From contig OY987266.1 of assembly GCA_963920665.1 (NCBI GenBank), positions 25,160,248 to 25,224,247 on the forward strand: a DNA stretch of 64,000 nucleotides. Direction: 5' to 3'. Both the position numbers and the translations under genes were made by a program. Shown in pieces: positions 1 to 11,446 of this stretch; position 1 is the first letter of the stretch; each line of letters starts with the position of its first letter. This stretch comes from Straminergon stramineum. Taxonomy: Eukaryota; Streptophyta; Bryopsida; Hypnales; Calliergonaceae. The notes under the pieces are model-generated. The model was not told the origin of the DNA. It did no database searches and worked only from the letters and a program-made list of their open reading frames with translations.

Positions 1-1873
1 TAAAGGCTTCCAAGCTCAAATTTGGAAGAGTTAATACCACGCTTAATCGAAAGACAATTCAAGGGCCCCCCAAAGGCCTTGCAAGCTCCAACAAACAACA
101 ACAATGGCCAAAAGTGCCCAAAAAACACTGTTGTAAGGTTTTGTGGCTAAGTGCCACAATTTCCAACACAAGTTGGACCCAACAAACCCAATTACACAAA
201 AAGGAGGTGGTGAGAGAGGCGAAGGGGTGCCCTTTTATACTCTTTCCCGGGTACCCACCTCTCCTCGTTCATCTAAGTTAACCTTATCTTCTTGGATTTT
301 CATCCAAAACTCAAGGTTTTCATCCTATGTTGGCCCACTAAGCTAACTTTTGGAGATTAACTTTGAATTGCAAACGAATTGCACCATTGGCTTTAGAAGG
401 CCATTTATAGTTTATGAGATCTCCCCTCCCTCTTTTCTATCTTCAAAATCACAACGAAACCTAGTGCCAACTTAACACCCAAAATCGGGAAAAATCCCAA
501 CTTTGGGGGGTTGACTTTTCTAGCAATAGTAACTAGCCTAGGCTCCTAAGTAGATACGGGGGAGTGAAAAAAGACTTATCTTGCATTCCATTCCGCTTTC
601 GTATGCTCCTACTCCGCCAGTCAAATCCGCATGGACTTTAATTTCTATTAATTGTCAAGGAATGTTGTAGGTTTGGGTACTTCCGATTATCGGAATGTCA
701 TGAAACTTGTCGGGGAATCTCATTAATATAAATGAAGCTATGATAGTTTTTAATGGTAATTTACTGTCACCTAGAGAATTTTCAGGAATTTCCTATCGTA
801 GATTTGGGTAGTTGATCGTCTGAAAAGACATCTTCTAACTATCAGAAAATTCCGAAACTTTTTGTGGAACCTCACATGGGATCCCATGACATATGCGTAG
901 ACTCATATTTTTATTCTACACATCGGCCCAAGGGGGAAAATTTCCACCCCCTCGTTTAATTATCAATGGCCGAGGAATCTTCCACACCGAGGGGAATCTT
1001 GGTGAACCAACTTCGCCGTTGGTTCCTGGGCATGGGTCTAACCCCAAACCACCATTTTTGGACCTTAGATTCCTCCACAGTCCTACTTTGGTATTTTCAA
1101 CATCTATAAGCCAATAATTTGGGGTTCTGCTATTTTGTCGGTGGAATGGGGAAACTAGAACCTATCTTCGGGAACTAATTCCTATGCCTCACCAGAGGAG
1201 AATTCCTTGACATTCATTGGACAAAAAACGTCTGCCCCATCGGTTGGAACATCACCACTCGTCTGGCAAAATTTGGCTTGCAAAATGCAAAAGCATCTAC
1301 TTTGCAAGCTATGGGAAAGTGGACTGCCCCACCCATGACTTATTGAGAAGCCACTTGCAAGGTGAAAGTGAAGATGTTTGGGGTTAAATTAATTCAACTT
1401 TTTATTCAGTTGCAACATAGTGTTGTAAAAACCCCATGTTATGAATCACGGGATTTTACAAATATCACCTACACATGAAATCCTATATTGATTTGTACAG
1501 TTTTGAATTTCCACAAAACTATGTAAATGAAACAAGACATCGCACTTAGTTTAAGTTTGCCACACTACAATTTTAGTATTATGGAGAATATTGACAATCA
1601 CCTTTGTAGCAACTAAAATGTCAGAATGTTAATACTTCATATAAGTTAATGCTCCACAATCGGTCATATTGATATTACCTAAAGTGTATGTTCATCAAAA
1701 TTATCTATTCTGCAATATTGAAGTTCCAAAAAAAATTCACCTTAGTAAACTGTTTGTCAAGGAACTTGTGGGATTTCTTGTCTTACTTGGTTTGCCAGCC
1801 GGTTTGGTAGCCAGGCTCTCGCTTGTAAAACAAACCCATTTTGCTAGCCACAAGTGGATTTCAGGCCGGCCTT
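1..1873. other. Gene-free stretch
   Basis: I see no convincing gene. Short open frames lack coding character or splice context. Positions about 1,197-1,247 are a remnant of the 222-bp TTAA element family A (the segment corresponding to the left third of the copy at 1,878). The rest is unassigned. Confidence 0.6.
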
Positions 1874-1877
1874 TTAA

Positions 1878-2099
1878 CCCCTAAACGACACAGCAGATGT
1901 TTTTTGTCCGATGAACATCAAGGAATTCTCCTCTGTAGGAGAGAATTACAACTATTCATCCTTGGAATTAGGGGTGGAAAGGGGAGATCTTCTATAGTAG
2001 TTTGACTCCCAATGAATATTTTTTATTTTTATAAAGTAGATGATGTCACACGGTTTCAAAATGGCTGATTTCCATGGGCACCAGCCTAGCGTTCAAGGG
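1878..2099 (+). mobile_element. TTAA element family A, copy A1 (222 bp)
   Basis: A short inverted-repeat element flanked by TTAA on both sides (1,874-1,877 and 2,100-2,103). The ends read CCCCTAAACG and, reversed, CCCTTGAACG. A second intact copy lies at 50,425 and a third, interrupted copy at 50,418-51,095 has the same net length. There is no coding capacity. TTAA target duplication with CCC-type termini suggests a non-autonomous piggyBac-like element; this is inference, since no transposase is present. Confidence 0.8.
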
Positions 2100-2103
2100 T
2101 TAA

Positions 2104-4169
2104 CAAGTTCATCGATTTTGCTAGACGGGTGGGGCAGATTTGCCAGCCTCAACTAACTAGTCATCCAAAATGCCAAACGGGTGGGAATGCTCTTAGGGTT
2201 AAGCATGGTGCAATTTGGGGTGTTCGGTGTACCCACCTTAAGGTAACTCATATGAAGCTATACGAGTACAACTCAAGTGCATTCCTTATTGATTGATTTT
2301 TCTGACATTATCCCATCTCAAAGAAAAAAAGGAAAAAACAAAACAAGAAAGAAAACAACAATCAGTCAATTCATTTTCTTCATTTTTGAAAATATTATTG
2401 AAAATAAAAAATATGCCAGAATTACTAACAATTGAATAATGAAAAATTCCGGGAAGAACAAGACAAAATGTGATGCTATGGAACCTGAGAGTTAATAACT
2501 CAGTCATGTTGCTATGCCAATCATTTATTAGAAGCAGTTGACCCTAACTTTTCGTCACCTGTATAGATAAAAAAATCATACTGCTAATAATAACTGGTAA
2601 GCTTAAAATTCCATTTCAGGGAATGCTGAGCCCAGAAACCCCCAAATGGAATGTCAACTTGTGATTCTCAGGATTACTGTAGCCGTGTAGCCTATCCAGC
2701 CTTGAAGGGCTGTTTATCAATGTTCTTGTTTTTGGTTTTTTTGACACAAATGAAACGGAATTTCATTGCAAAGGAGAAATTACAGACCAACCAGCCACAA
2801 GTGGCCTGGCAGGGACTGTTTATTATTATTTTCAAAGAATTCTGTGAATGAGGTTTGATTCAATGGATTCTTTTAAGGTGATATCTTAAGTTATTTTTAA
2901 CATTTGGAGTTTCAATGTTGTCAGTGAGAGTTTTAGGAATGAATTAACCCTTAAAGGACGAACTGGTGACCATGGAAATCACTGTTTTCGGAACCATGGG
3001 ACATCATCTAGAGGAGGCAACCCCTTCCTGATCATCGCCCATTCTGGCAACGTAAGGTGAAGTATGATAGTCTGCTCTAATTCTGCCCCTCTTTTTAATA
3101 CTGTCCCTAGCCAGGGTCTGAAATCGATCTTAACAAGTGGTAAAATGGATATGTGTAAAGCATTGAATGTTTTGGCAATGATGTCAGAGCGGTTCAACAT
3201 TTGTCAAATGTTCCTTTATACTTTGCTAGTAGATGGAATAAGAGCCAAGGTGGGTCCATTTCTGAAATGTTTATCTGTATTCAAAAAAACATTTCCCCCA
3301 TAACTTTGAATGCTAATATTTTTCAATTTGGACGGTCAAACTTGATAAAAAATTTCACCACATGATCTCATACAAGTATAGTACAAGATCCTACGGTTGG
3401 ATTTTTTCATTTCAATTTTTTTTCTTTCTTAAAAGAACACAGCAAAAATGGCAATTTCAAGTGATTTTTGTCAAAAAATAGGCCTTGGCCCTATAGGAGT
3501 TTAGTTTAGTAAAGGTCGCATTTTGGAACTCTGTCTATTACTTTCTACATGCTGCAATGCTTGTTTTGGGTGAAGCCATATCTTTTTTCAGACTACCAAT
3601 ATGTGGGTTTTGTAAGGCCTAAGATCAAGAAATAGATACCTATGACAAAATTCTTTAGAAATTTGTAAGTAATTCAAAAATACTCCGAAAAATATGAAAC
3701 CACTTGGGTTAGATTCCACATCAATTTTTTTTCAAGTGAAAAATAAGGAAAAATAATTTCGTGCATCTAAGAACCATCGAAAAGGCTGACCAATCCTTAA
3801 ACGCACACGGTTTATGAGCAAACTACCTTAATTTGGATCACGAGGTGATTACAATGATTAATGTAGGCACAATTCCCAGTGTAGTTGTGGCGCATTATCA
3901 TTGGCTACAACATTCTCAATATTGCAACCAACCCTTGTTGGATTTTGCATCCAACTCTTAGTTGAAAATAAGAAGGTATATATAACCAATATGGGTAGAG
4001 TAGAATCTTTAGTCTAAAAATTTACAATAATTATTTTTTGAGAAGTAAAAATCTGAAAAATTATGAAAATCTTAAGAATTCTATTTCTACACATGGAAAA
4101 ATTTTCCACTATTGAAATCTCCCTTACAAATGTGTATATGCTTAAGTAGTCAAAAATGGGTTGCCTCCC
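2104..4169. other. Gene-free stretch with element fragments
   Basis: No gene recognised. A truncated family A end starts at the TTAA at 2,944 (element bases 2,948 to about 3,015), reading CCCTTAAAGGACGAACTGG. It preserves the uninterrupted form of the terminus that is split by an insertion at 50.4 kb. About 3,296-3,510 resembles the 3' half of family E (compare 48,350-48,551). The rest is AT-rich and unassigned. Confidence 0.6.
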
Positions 4170-4327
4170 CTATATCTATATATCTATATTTATTGGAGGT
4201 CAAACTACTACAAAAGATCTACCCTTTCTAAACAAAATTCTCAAGATGAAGAATTGCACTTCTATCCTACATAGAAAAATACTATGTCATCCGTCACATA
4301 CTAAACGTCCGTGTCAATGTTTATAGG
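4170..4327 (-). mobile_element. Degraded family A element (A4)
   Basis: This matches the reverse complement of family A from its middle (the segment with the GTCAAACTACTA word) to its CCCC end, followed by TTAA at 4,328-4,331. The other end is lost. It is more diverged than A1-A3, so the family has been active over a range of ages. Confidence 0.65.
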
Positions 4328-4539
4328 TTAAAATAGCTCAGAATACCAATACTAACACCAAGCAAACATACCTCTATTATATACTAAGTACCTCACCATT
4401 CCCTTCCAAGCAACTTGTCATCATCTTTAAGCGCAACTTTATCCCTCCCTAAATAACATCTAGGAAAGTATGTCCTATGACCACATTTGTAATTGATCCT
4501 TTAATATAGAATTTTGAGGACTTGTATTGTCATTTCTAG

Positions 4540-4900
4540 GATCATCTTCTAACTTCCCTGTAGTTATCCTAGTTCTAAAGATATACACATGTATTGTGTT
4601 TCTTCACCTTGCAAAAAGAAAGCTCTAATTGCGTACTATGAGACAAGAAATAGTGGGTCTATAAGAATGTCTGTGTCTCATTGTATACATAGTTATCCTA
4701 GTTCTAAAGATATGACTTCTCATATAATTATGCTAGTTCTAAAGATATGTATAAGTGTTGTATTTCACAGCCTTGCAAAAGAAAGCTCTAATCCCATACC
4801 ACTAGGCAAGAAATGGTGGGGCTACAAGAGTGTTGTGTCTCATTGTGTACTATAGGGATTCAAAAGATTCCCAACATAGAGGGACCTACAATTTTGGCGT
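4540..4900 (+). repeat. Diverged direct duplication with LTR-leader-like end
   Basis: Two diverged tandem copies of about 140 bp share TAGTTCTAAAGATAT, TTGCAAAA(A)GAAAGCTCTAAT and TGTCTCATTGT. They are followed by CCCAACA and, at about 4,893, TTTTGGCGTTGCAAGGGGCT. That last word resembles the leader/primer-binding region of plant Ty3-gypsy elements primed by tRNA-Asp (TGGCGCCGTTGCCGGGG type). No gag or pol frame follows, so at best this is a solo LTR or LTR-leader relic. Confidence 0.35.
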
Positions 4901-6486
4901 TGCAAGGGGCTGTATCATAGACAGTAAGGGATGCTAGGATATGTCAACAACAAAGAAGTCACCTTGCCACCCTCTAAGACTTCAAATTTAACCGTAAGGG
5001 AACAAGCATGGTGCACCAAGCTCCCTTGCACAAGCTCCCTTGCACTAGAGCAAAACCTGTCATTTTTCATTCCAGAACTCTAGAACTATATTGCTTCTCA
5101 TTGAAAATGATCTAATGTTAGTATCCAAGTCGTCCCCATGCTTTGTCTTTTGCGACTTTTTTTCACTCACCCCACGTTTTGTCTCTATTTCAGGGAATGA
5201 AAAGCGCCGGGGTTCGCAGTAGTGTTGGATCTTGCGTATTGATCAAATCTCCTTACCTTCTTGCCAAACTTGGAGGGGAAGATGCTAATCTTACTTTGTG
5301 AGGATCAGATTATGTTTTTTCTCACTAGGATGAAGTAGTCATGGGTTCAAGGTTTTGACGGAATTCGACGACTTTGGTACTTTGCAAGGCACTTGGCATG
5401 AAACTTAACTCTACCAGTCTTAGGTAATTGAGCTGTGATTGTGCTGATGATTTTTCTCCCAATTTGATCAAACTGGCAGACTTTGGCACACTTTCAGCGC
5501 GCGACTCTGTGTAGACGTATTGCACAATTTGGCGCCAGAGAGAATCCCTCCAATTTAACGAAAACGACGTCACCAATTACAGGTGCTTCTCACAAATGCG
5601 AGCTTCATGTGCATGTATCTAAACTTCAAAAATTTAGCAATCAGCAATGAAATTAACATTTAGCTCATCTGACGATTAGACTGGTCCTGCTGGTCTTGAT
5701 TTAAAGCAGATTGAAAGAATCGTAATTGAGCGCCGAATTCACATGTCGAGTAGCAGGGTCCCTGCATTTTCTCGTAAGCTGCCGGAAAAAATAAATTGTA
5801 CTCAGGAATGGACGCCTGAAAGGGAGTGAAGATGAACTAGTGGGTGGCCAATTAATCACACCAATCTGATCAGAAAAACTTTGAGAATCCAGTGTCGATT
5901 ATCATGTACAGTACAGCATGAGGACAAGCCAAATGTTTGGTCATGCAGAGGTGAAGCCGGCAAGTATCAAAACAATGCGGGGGTGTCGTTATCCAAGTGG
6001 GGGAGATGGAAATTGAATGAGACTAATGATGAACATTTGAGTGCCGACATCGATATCCACGCTGCCATGTAAGACATCCTCACCAGCATTGAAAGCTTGT
6101 TATTGTGCAATGCATCTGATTCCGCGACAAATGCTGAAACCTACACGTACTACTGATATCTCTAAACGTGAGCTGGCTGTGTTGATTATTGGAATACTCA
6201 TTTCCATGTGAGCTGGCTGTGTTCTTGATTGGAAGACTCATTCAATTCACTCATTCAAACAATGGATTGCGTTTCTGCAGGTCTGGGCTTAAAACTCCAA
6301 ACATGAAATGCTATTATCAGTAGTTGTGGACAATGAGAGAAGACAACAAAAACGGTCATATTTGTAAATCAATGGTCATATTTGTAAATTGACGAGTAAT
6401 GTTTTAGAGCGCCAAAAATTGTGACATTGCAGTGCAAGAGCTCTAAAAACTAGTAAAGGTGTAGATCTGAGTTTCGGTCCTCTTCA
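4901..6486. other. Unassigned, moderately GC-richer DNA
   Basis: No gene recognised. An 83-codon frame on the minus strand (5,325-5,576) has no visible domain. Two short tandem duplications occur: about 6,168-6,243 (unit beginning GTGAGCTGGCTGTGTT) and about 6,352-6,396 (GGTCATATTTGTAAAT twice). It may include 3' flanking sequence of the small ORFs that follow. Confidence 0.5.
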
Positions 6487-6717
6487 TCATTTTCTCGGGT
6501 CCTGATCAACATCTGAGAATCGAAAGGTTTGTAAAGTTGATTCTTCCAGCTCTGGCTCAAGGCTTTCACTGTCCTCATGCGGTCTTCGCACCAAACTTCT
6601 TAAATCCAATTCCGGGGGTGTAGTTTCAGGGTTTCCGTGAACATACTTCACGTAGAGGTAAATGACCACCAGACTTAAACAGACGTACAAAACCACAGCT
6701 AGGACATTCACCTCCAT
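6487..6717 (-). CDS. Small single-pass membrane protein, hypothetical (76 aa)
   Basis: I do not recognise this protein. It starts at an ATG, has one hydrophobic segment at residues about 4-23, a short basic patch (Arg-Arg near residue 44), and then a tail rich in Glu, Asp, Ser and Pro. This is an N-out or N-in tail-anchored-like layout with an acidic cytosolic or lumenal domain. A second small membrane ORF lies 84 nt upstream on the same strand, so the two could share a transcript, or both could be pieces of a spliced gene. There is no homologue that I can name, and coding status rests on the composition and intact frame only. Confidence 0.35.
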   Translation of the reverse strand: MEVNVLAVVLYVCLSLVVIYLYVKYVHGNPETTPPELDLRSLVRRPHEDSESLEPELEESTLQTFRFSDVDQDPRK

Positions 6718-6801
6718 TTTCTAATACTCCGTAAGTGATGCATGAAGCTGTGTGATATTTCCTATCATACAAATTAAGCTCTTGTCACAGTGGATCAGAG
6801 T

Positions 6802-7005
6802 CTAAACGTCTTCTGTCCCCATTTCCCTATTTGGGTAGAGGACCCGGTAGGAGACTCTTTGATGGTTTAGGAAATACTGCCTGAGAATCCTGTAGGTTCG
6901 ACAGAATGGCCTTACAAACAACCAGCAGAATGCAATTGCGGCAAACACACAGATGCTAGAATATATTAGCCCTAGAGTTCTCCCATCCAATTCTGGCCAC
7001 CACAT
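6802..7005 (-). CDS. Small single-pass membrane protein, hypothetical (67 aa)
   Basis: Not recognised. I chose the ATG at 7,005 because the protein then begins Met-Trp-Trp-Pro-Glu and places one strong hydrophobic segment at residues about 11-31. A basic, Tyr/Arg-rich tail with Cys residues near the membrane boundary follows. The frame is open further upstream to about 7,173, but that extension is low-complexity. It is the upstream member of a pair with the acidic-tailed ORF at 6,487-6,717; the contrasting tail charges (basic versus acidic) are notable. Chance ORFs cannot be excluded. Confidence 0.33.
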   Translation of the reverse strand: MWWPELDGRTLGLIYSSICVFAAIAFCWLFVRPFCRTYRILRQYFLNHQRVSYRVLYPNREMGTEDV

Positions 7006-7809
7006 TGTATGCGATATTATTGATGAACTGTGTTGAATATATGATAGGAAGTAGCAGAGATTTAAGCTTTCATTGCATGCCCTCTCTTTTGCATAAATTG
7101 GTTGTATGATAGATGAATTTTTTATATTATTTAATTTCTGCTTGACTGTAGGGGAAGGTGAAAAGATGCACATGGACTGAGAGTTGAATCACCAAGCAGA
7201 TGAGAAGCGTAATCACCAAATATTGCATTTCCGTGTCATATTGCATGTCAAGCCTCTAAGGTTACTGAAATGCCAACAGTTTTGAATGTTTCAATCCTAG
7301 CCTTGTCATATGCTGCTTCCTGACAGGTTGAGGCCCATGGTGTTCCAAATTTACATTAATTGTTAAGGTAGATCCACTTTGGTTGCCTTAAACTTGGACC
7401 TGGTGAGTGGGGGTTGGGTTGTTGGTGTTCAGTCTGTTTTTGCCCCTTGTTGTCATGCAGACGGTGATTTATTGTTTCCTTAACTCGTCGCAGTTTACTT
7501 GTTTCGATTTGGGCCCAAAAAATAACTTGGACTTAGAATTAAAGTAATAGTGAGAATATTATACTTTGGATCTTTGAAATTTGAAACCTCATATTTGTTA
7601 AAGTGGTAACTTTCAGTGTCATTGGCGCATTTAAGTCACCTGACTGCAACCTCCGATTTTTCAGGCCTAATTTTCATTGCATTGGGCACTTGAACAGAGG
7701 TGGTTGTGGTCACTAGCAAAGAGGTTTCCAGAGAGATGTTTTGGCATGAGGCCAAGAGCCATGAAATGACATCCCTAAAATATATATGCTAGAGCTAACC
7801 GTCTTGTCT
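7006..7809. other. Unassigned intergenic DNA
   Basis: Nothing recognisable as gene, RNA or repeat. It could hold the promoter of the two small minus-strand ORFs. Confidence 0.5.
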
Positions 7810-8240
7810 ATGGACAGATTGAGAGCGCAAGTACAAGCAAGCAGACCAGTTTTGGATGACAGAACGCAAAGCAAAGCAGAGTCTGACTGAGAATGCAGCA
7901 GATCGGGAACTAAATATGCATCAAATCAGAGGGCCAAGATGCAAGAGGATTTGAAGCGGCACCAGGTCTCTTTGCACGAATCTATGAGTGAGAAAATTCC
8001 TACAGACTGCATCAAAGCTGATTTTGAATGCAAGGTATGCTTGCTCCTTGAAAGATTTAGACGCTTTTTGTAAATCTGCAAGTTCAGCAAGACTTCAGTA
8101 TGAACCTGAGACACTTCTAATTTCATAATCGTAGTCTTTCAACTGAAGTTATGGATGGGTTGACGTGTCAGTTTTTACAGACCCAAATACAATCGAATGA
8201 AACTCTTCAGAAGCTTTTGGAGATGAACCTCTGCCGTTGA
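7810..8240 (+). pseudogene. Decayed coiled-coil-like exon remnants
   Basis: From the ATG at 7,810 the frame runs 26 codons to a TGA at 7,888, then stays open in the same frame to a possible donor (AAG|GTATGC at 8,034/8,035). The predicted peptide is charged and helix-prone. A further exon-like piece begins after a good acceptor (GTTTTTACAG, ending 8,180) with a leucine-rich helical peptide ending at 8,240. The in-frame stop, plus an apparent frame switch around 7,885, suggest a broken gene. I cannot name the parent family; a kinesin-like or other coiled-coil protein is one possibility. Confidence 0.3.
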
Positions 8241-9070
8241 GCTCTTGGGCACTTGCAACTTCACAATTTTTTGCACTCTGAAATGCGCCATTTTAACGAA
8301 TATGACCGAACTGAGATTCTAGTAGAATCATGATGAATTCATGCCATCTAGAGGCTGAGCCAATGTGTTGAGCTGGCTGCAATGTGCTTGATAAATGCGC
8401 TAACTCTTCATATATATGAAACGATGGAGCCTTTAGTTAGCAAACTCTCTGTGCACAGTGAAAAATCGACACAAATGACACTCTGAAGAATATCACTTCC
8501 AAGGGAGGCCTCTCAGTTTGTGAGTCCTCTCAGTTTGCTGGACAGTCCAAGTCAATTCCGAGGAAAATATCTATCACTCATTATAAAATAAATTTTTAGA
8601 TCCACACGTACCCCCTTCAGGAAGAGAAACGTATCCCATCGTAAAGGGCAGACAAACATCTTGTGAATAAAGCAAATACTATATAAAAAACAGGAAAATC
8701 TTGTAATTATTGAGTTTATACACATATGAAACATACTGAAATAGCAACAGCAACCCACCCATGCAAAAAAAAGCTTAAACCCCTAGCAAGAAAAATTTCC
8801 CCCAAAAAACAACAAACTCTGCTACCTTCTACAATTAATCCACAATTTCCAAGCATTTCCAATTCACCAAATAGGCTCAATGAACAAATCATTCAGTCAC
8901 ATCTTTGCATAGAAGCATGAATCAACGAAACAAATGCAACATCTACATTGGTAGAAGAGTAGGAAGCCGAACAAACACTGCAAAATGGAAAAAAATGTTC
9001 TACTCACATTCGAATCTCCTTGTATTCAACACTCAATAATACAATCAGATATGGTTGTAGCAAACAATCA
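8241..9070. other. Gene-free AT-rich stretch
   Basis: No supported feature. It is AT-rich, with A-rich runs around 8,765-8,820. Confidence 0.5.
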
Positions 9071-9236
9071 GATAAGAAATTGTAACAAGAGAGGCATCAA
9101 GAGCTGAACTAGAATTTTGATATGTACATAAGAAATTGTAACAAGAGAAGCATCAGGAGTGGAACTAGACTTTGATATGTAGATAAGAAATTGTAACAAA
9201 CGAAGCATCAAGAGCGGAACTAGACTTTGATATGTA
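9071..9236 (+). repeat. Tandem repeat, three units of about 55 bp
   Basis: The word AAGAAATTGTAACAA recurs at 9,074, 9,130 and 9,185, giving periods of 56 and 55 bp. Units also share GCATCA(A/G)GAG and GAACTAGA. Units 2 and 3 are more alike than unit 1. Confidence 0.85.
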
Positions 9237-10549
9237 GAAGAAGAAACTGCAACAACATACGCATTAAGACGTAACTCTAACTGAGAAGGGTTTCACTTTG
9301 CAGGCTATTTAACCCCTAAGCACCCCAGGTGACCAAAAGTGTCCCCACATAATTTGGAAGTCCTATTCGAAGTATTGTAACTGTTGCATCCGATGTCAGA
9401 ATTTACAACAGTGCAGAAGCTAAGTATGTATTGTAAAGATTGCTGGTTGTGCTGGGTTGCTTGCAGGTATGGCCACGACAGCAGGCAATCTGCAATCAAA
9501 ATGAGGTTCAACGAGGTTCAAAATTGAAGGTAATTCCCAACACAATCAGTGAACAGCTGCTGCCACTCCTGAATTGGATCTGGCAACAAAAATCCCAAAA
9601 GAGTGACCTTAGAAGTACAACAACTACGGCTAATCTTATAGACATCACAGATCAGAACAATGTGAAGATGGTCAAATAGCATCATCTTTGTGAATTAGGT
9701 ACTCTGAATCGAAGGCTGACACAAATAGAACCACATTTATAATCTACCCCAAGGTCACCTTACAATCCATGACACAGGGTTGACAGGGAAGGAAGGATCC
9801 ATTTAATTAGCACCGTGCGTACTGCTTGATATGCATCCCAGTTTCATACATTTCTCATTTGCCTGTAGGATTAGAATTCTTTCTTGTAATAATCAACACG
9901 TAGACCCTTACATGTAGGCAGTCATCGAGGCCGAGGGAATTCTGGAAATAAACAGGCTGACGAGGAGGGCAAAGAATTCCCAACAACGAGGAGATTGCCC
10001 AACGTAAACGTCAGTCTAGAAATGGATGAAATATGCGATTGATGAATGAAAAATCCGTAATCACAGAGTATGCGGCTTTCATGTGCCACGAGGAAATTAT
10101 GGAAAATAATCCTCCCGCAAAGTGACCGGGACATTTCATGGTGGGGGTTTACAGTATGTAAAATCAACACTGTAGACACACTGGAAATGAATGCGACTCT
10201 CTTTGACGTGGGTTTGCCAAACATCAACGAACAATACATAAGCAAAGTATGTCGAATATCAGGTGTAAGTTATGGCAATGGAAAACAAGTGAACGTGAAT
10301 GCTTTGTTAGTTTACCGATGGCACAGCACTGCTGAAGTTTATAGAACGTACTCTGAGCAGAATCATACGGTAAATGTTCACGATCCACACACTTGCTTGT
10401 CAAATGAACCTGCATTGACCTTTTGTTACTGATTAGATATCAGAAGCTTCATGCTCTATTTTGTTTAATCTTCCTCAATTGGTCACTGGATGAAGTAGGA
10501 ATAGGAAGAACATCTGATACAGGAAGAAAGAACATCAGGAAACTAACTC
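9237..10549. other. Unassigned, with isolated TTAA-type end
   Basis: No gene can be named. TTAA at 9,309-9,312 is followed by CCCCTAAGCACCCCAGGTGA, a plausible left end of a TTAA element, but I found no partner end. Frames at 9,440-9,679 and 10,070-10,432 are open but show no domain. The first begins near an acceptor-like TTGCTTGCAG, so a small exon is possible. Confidence 0.45.
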
Positions 10550-10968
10550 CCCATTGCATCAGTATTGTTGCAATGGTTGAACAGTCCAATATAGAAATTG
10601 TATTGTTGCAATATTGCAATAGAATTGCAATATAGTAGAATCTCCTTAAGTCAATACTCTCTAATTCAATAAAGTACTGTCAGACTGCATTGATTGTTGG
10701 TCCTGACTTAACAAAATGAACTACATACAAAGATGATGCCCCTCCATAACTCAATAACCTCTCTAATCTCATGTGTCAGACTGGTCCCAATCTTATTGCT
10801 TTAGAGAGGTTCTACTATAGTACTACAGTAGTATATTTTCAACAAATCTACTAAAAATGTACTGAAATGTATTGTTGCAATACTATCTGTAGTATTGCAA
10901 CAATACAATTTCTATAGTGAATTGTTCAACCATTGCAACAACATTGCAACAATACTGATACAATGGGA
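10550..10968. mobile_element. MITE with long inverted arms, hosting a second MITE
   Basis: The left arm (about 10,551-10,627) and right arm (about 10,868-10,967) are inverted copies sharing CAGTATTGTTGCAATG, GGTTGAACA and ATAGAAATTGTATTGTTGCA. The right arm carries a small extra duplication of the TTGTTGCAATG word. Between the arms sits another, unrelated inverted-repeat element. There is no coding capacity, and no clear target duplication could be fixed. Confidence 0.75.
10631..10820. mobile_element. Inner MITE with TATAGTAGAA termini
   Basis: The ends read TATAGTAGAATCTCCTTAAG and, reversed, CTATAGTAGAACCTCTCTAA. The internal sequence includes TTGGTCCTGAC on one side and, inverted, GTCAGACTGGTCCCAAT on the other. 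These termini resemble a MITE type I recall as common in plants (TAGAACCTCTATAAATTAATA with an internal TTGGGACC). It is inserted inside the larger inverted-repeat element, so it is the younger of the two. Confidence 0.6.
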
Positions 10969-11443
10969 GGCTTTTTCTCGATGAAGGGCTTTGAAATTGA
11001 ATGTACATTTGAATTTGCAAGGTTTCAACAAATCTAATGGGATTTACTTAATTAACTTTTAATTCTCGTGCAATTTTCAAAGTTGGATGAACCCATGAGT
11101 AGCTTCAATTCCAATCTTTGTATCTTTCATCCTATGCCTTCAAAGCTTGAATTGGTTAAAAAATTGAATGTGTTGAGGATGCCATTTGGGCATATACCAT
11201 TGAGAAAATTAGATTTTTACATATTCTTTTTACAACTTGAAAACTAGAGTGGGTCGGAGTTAAAGGTCATCTCTTGTATGCTTGAGATTTCACCATGTTT
11301 CCATGCATCTATGTAGAAGGGGGGATTTTCAAACTACAAGTGCTCCAAAAATGTAGTCACAAATTGACAATTTTGCAATTTTGCAACTTGAACACTTCCT
11401 TGTGAGTTATGGACTTTATGAAATGTTTATTCCTTTTGGGTTC
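10969..11443. other. Gene-free AT-rich stretch
   Basis: Nothing recognisable other than AT-rich sequence before the CACTA element. Confidence 0.5.
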
Positions 11444-11446
11444 AAT

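Noticed and set aside
6487..7005. Plant-virus movement-protein (triple or double gene block) origin of the small membrane ORFs
   Set aside because: Two small membrane ORFs fit superficially, but none of the conserved family motifs I know are visible.
9071..9236. CRISPR-like repeat array
   Set aside because: The units are contiguous degenerate tandem repeats without spacers, in a plant nuclear context.
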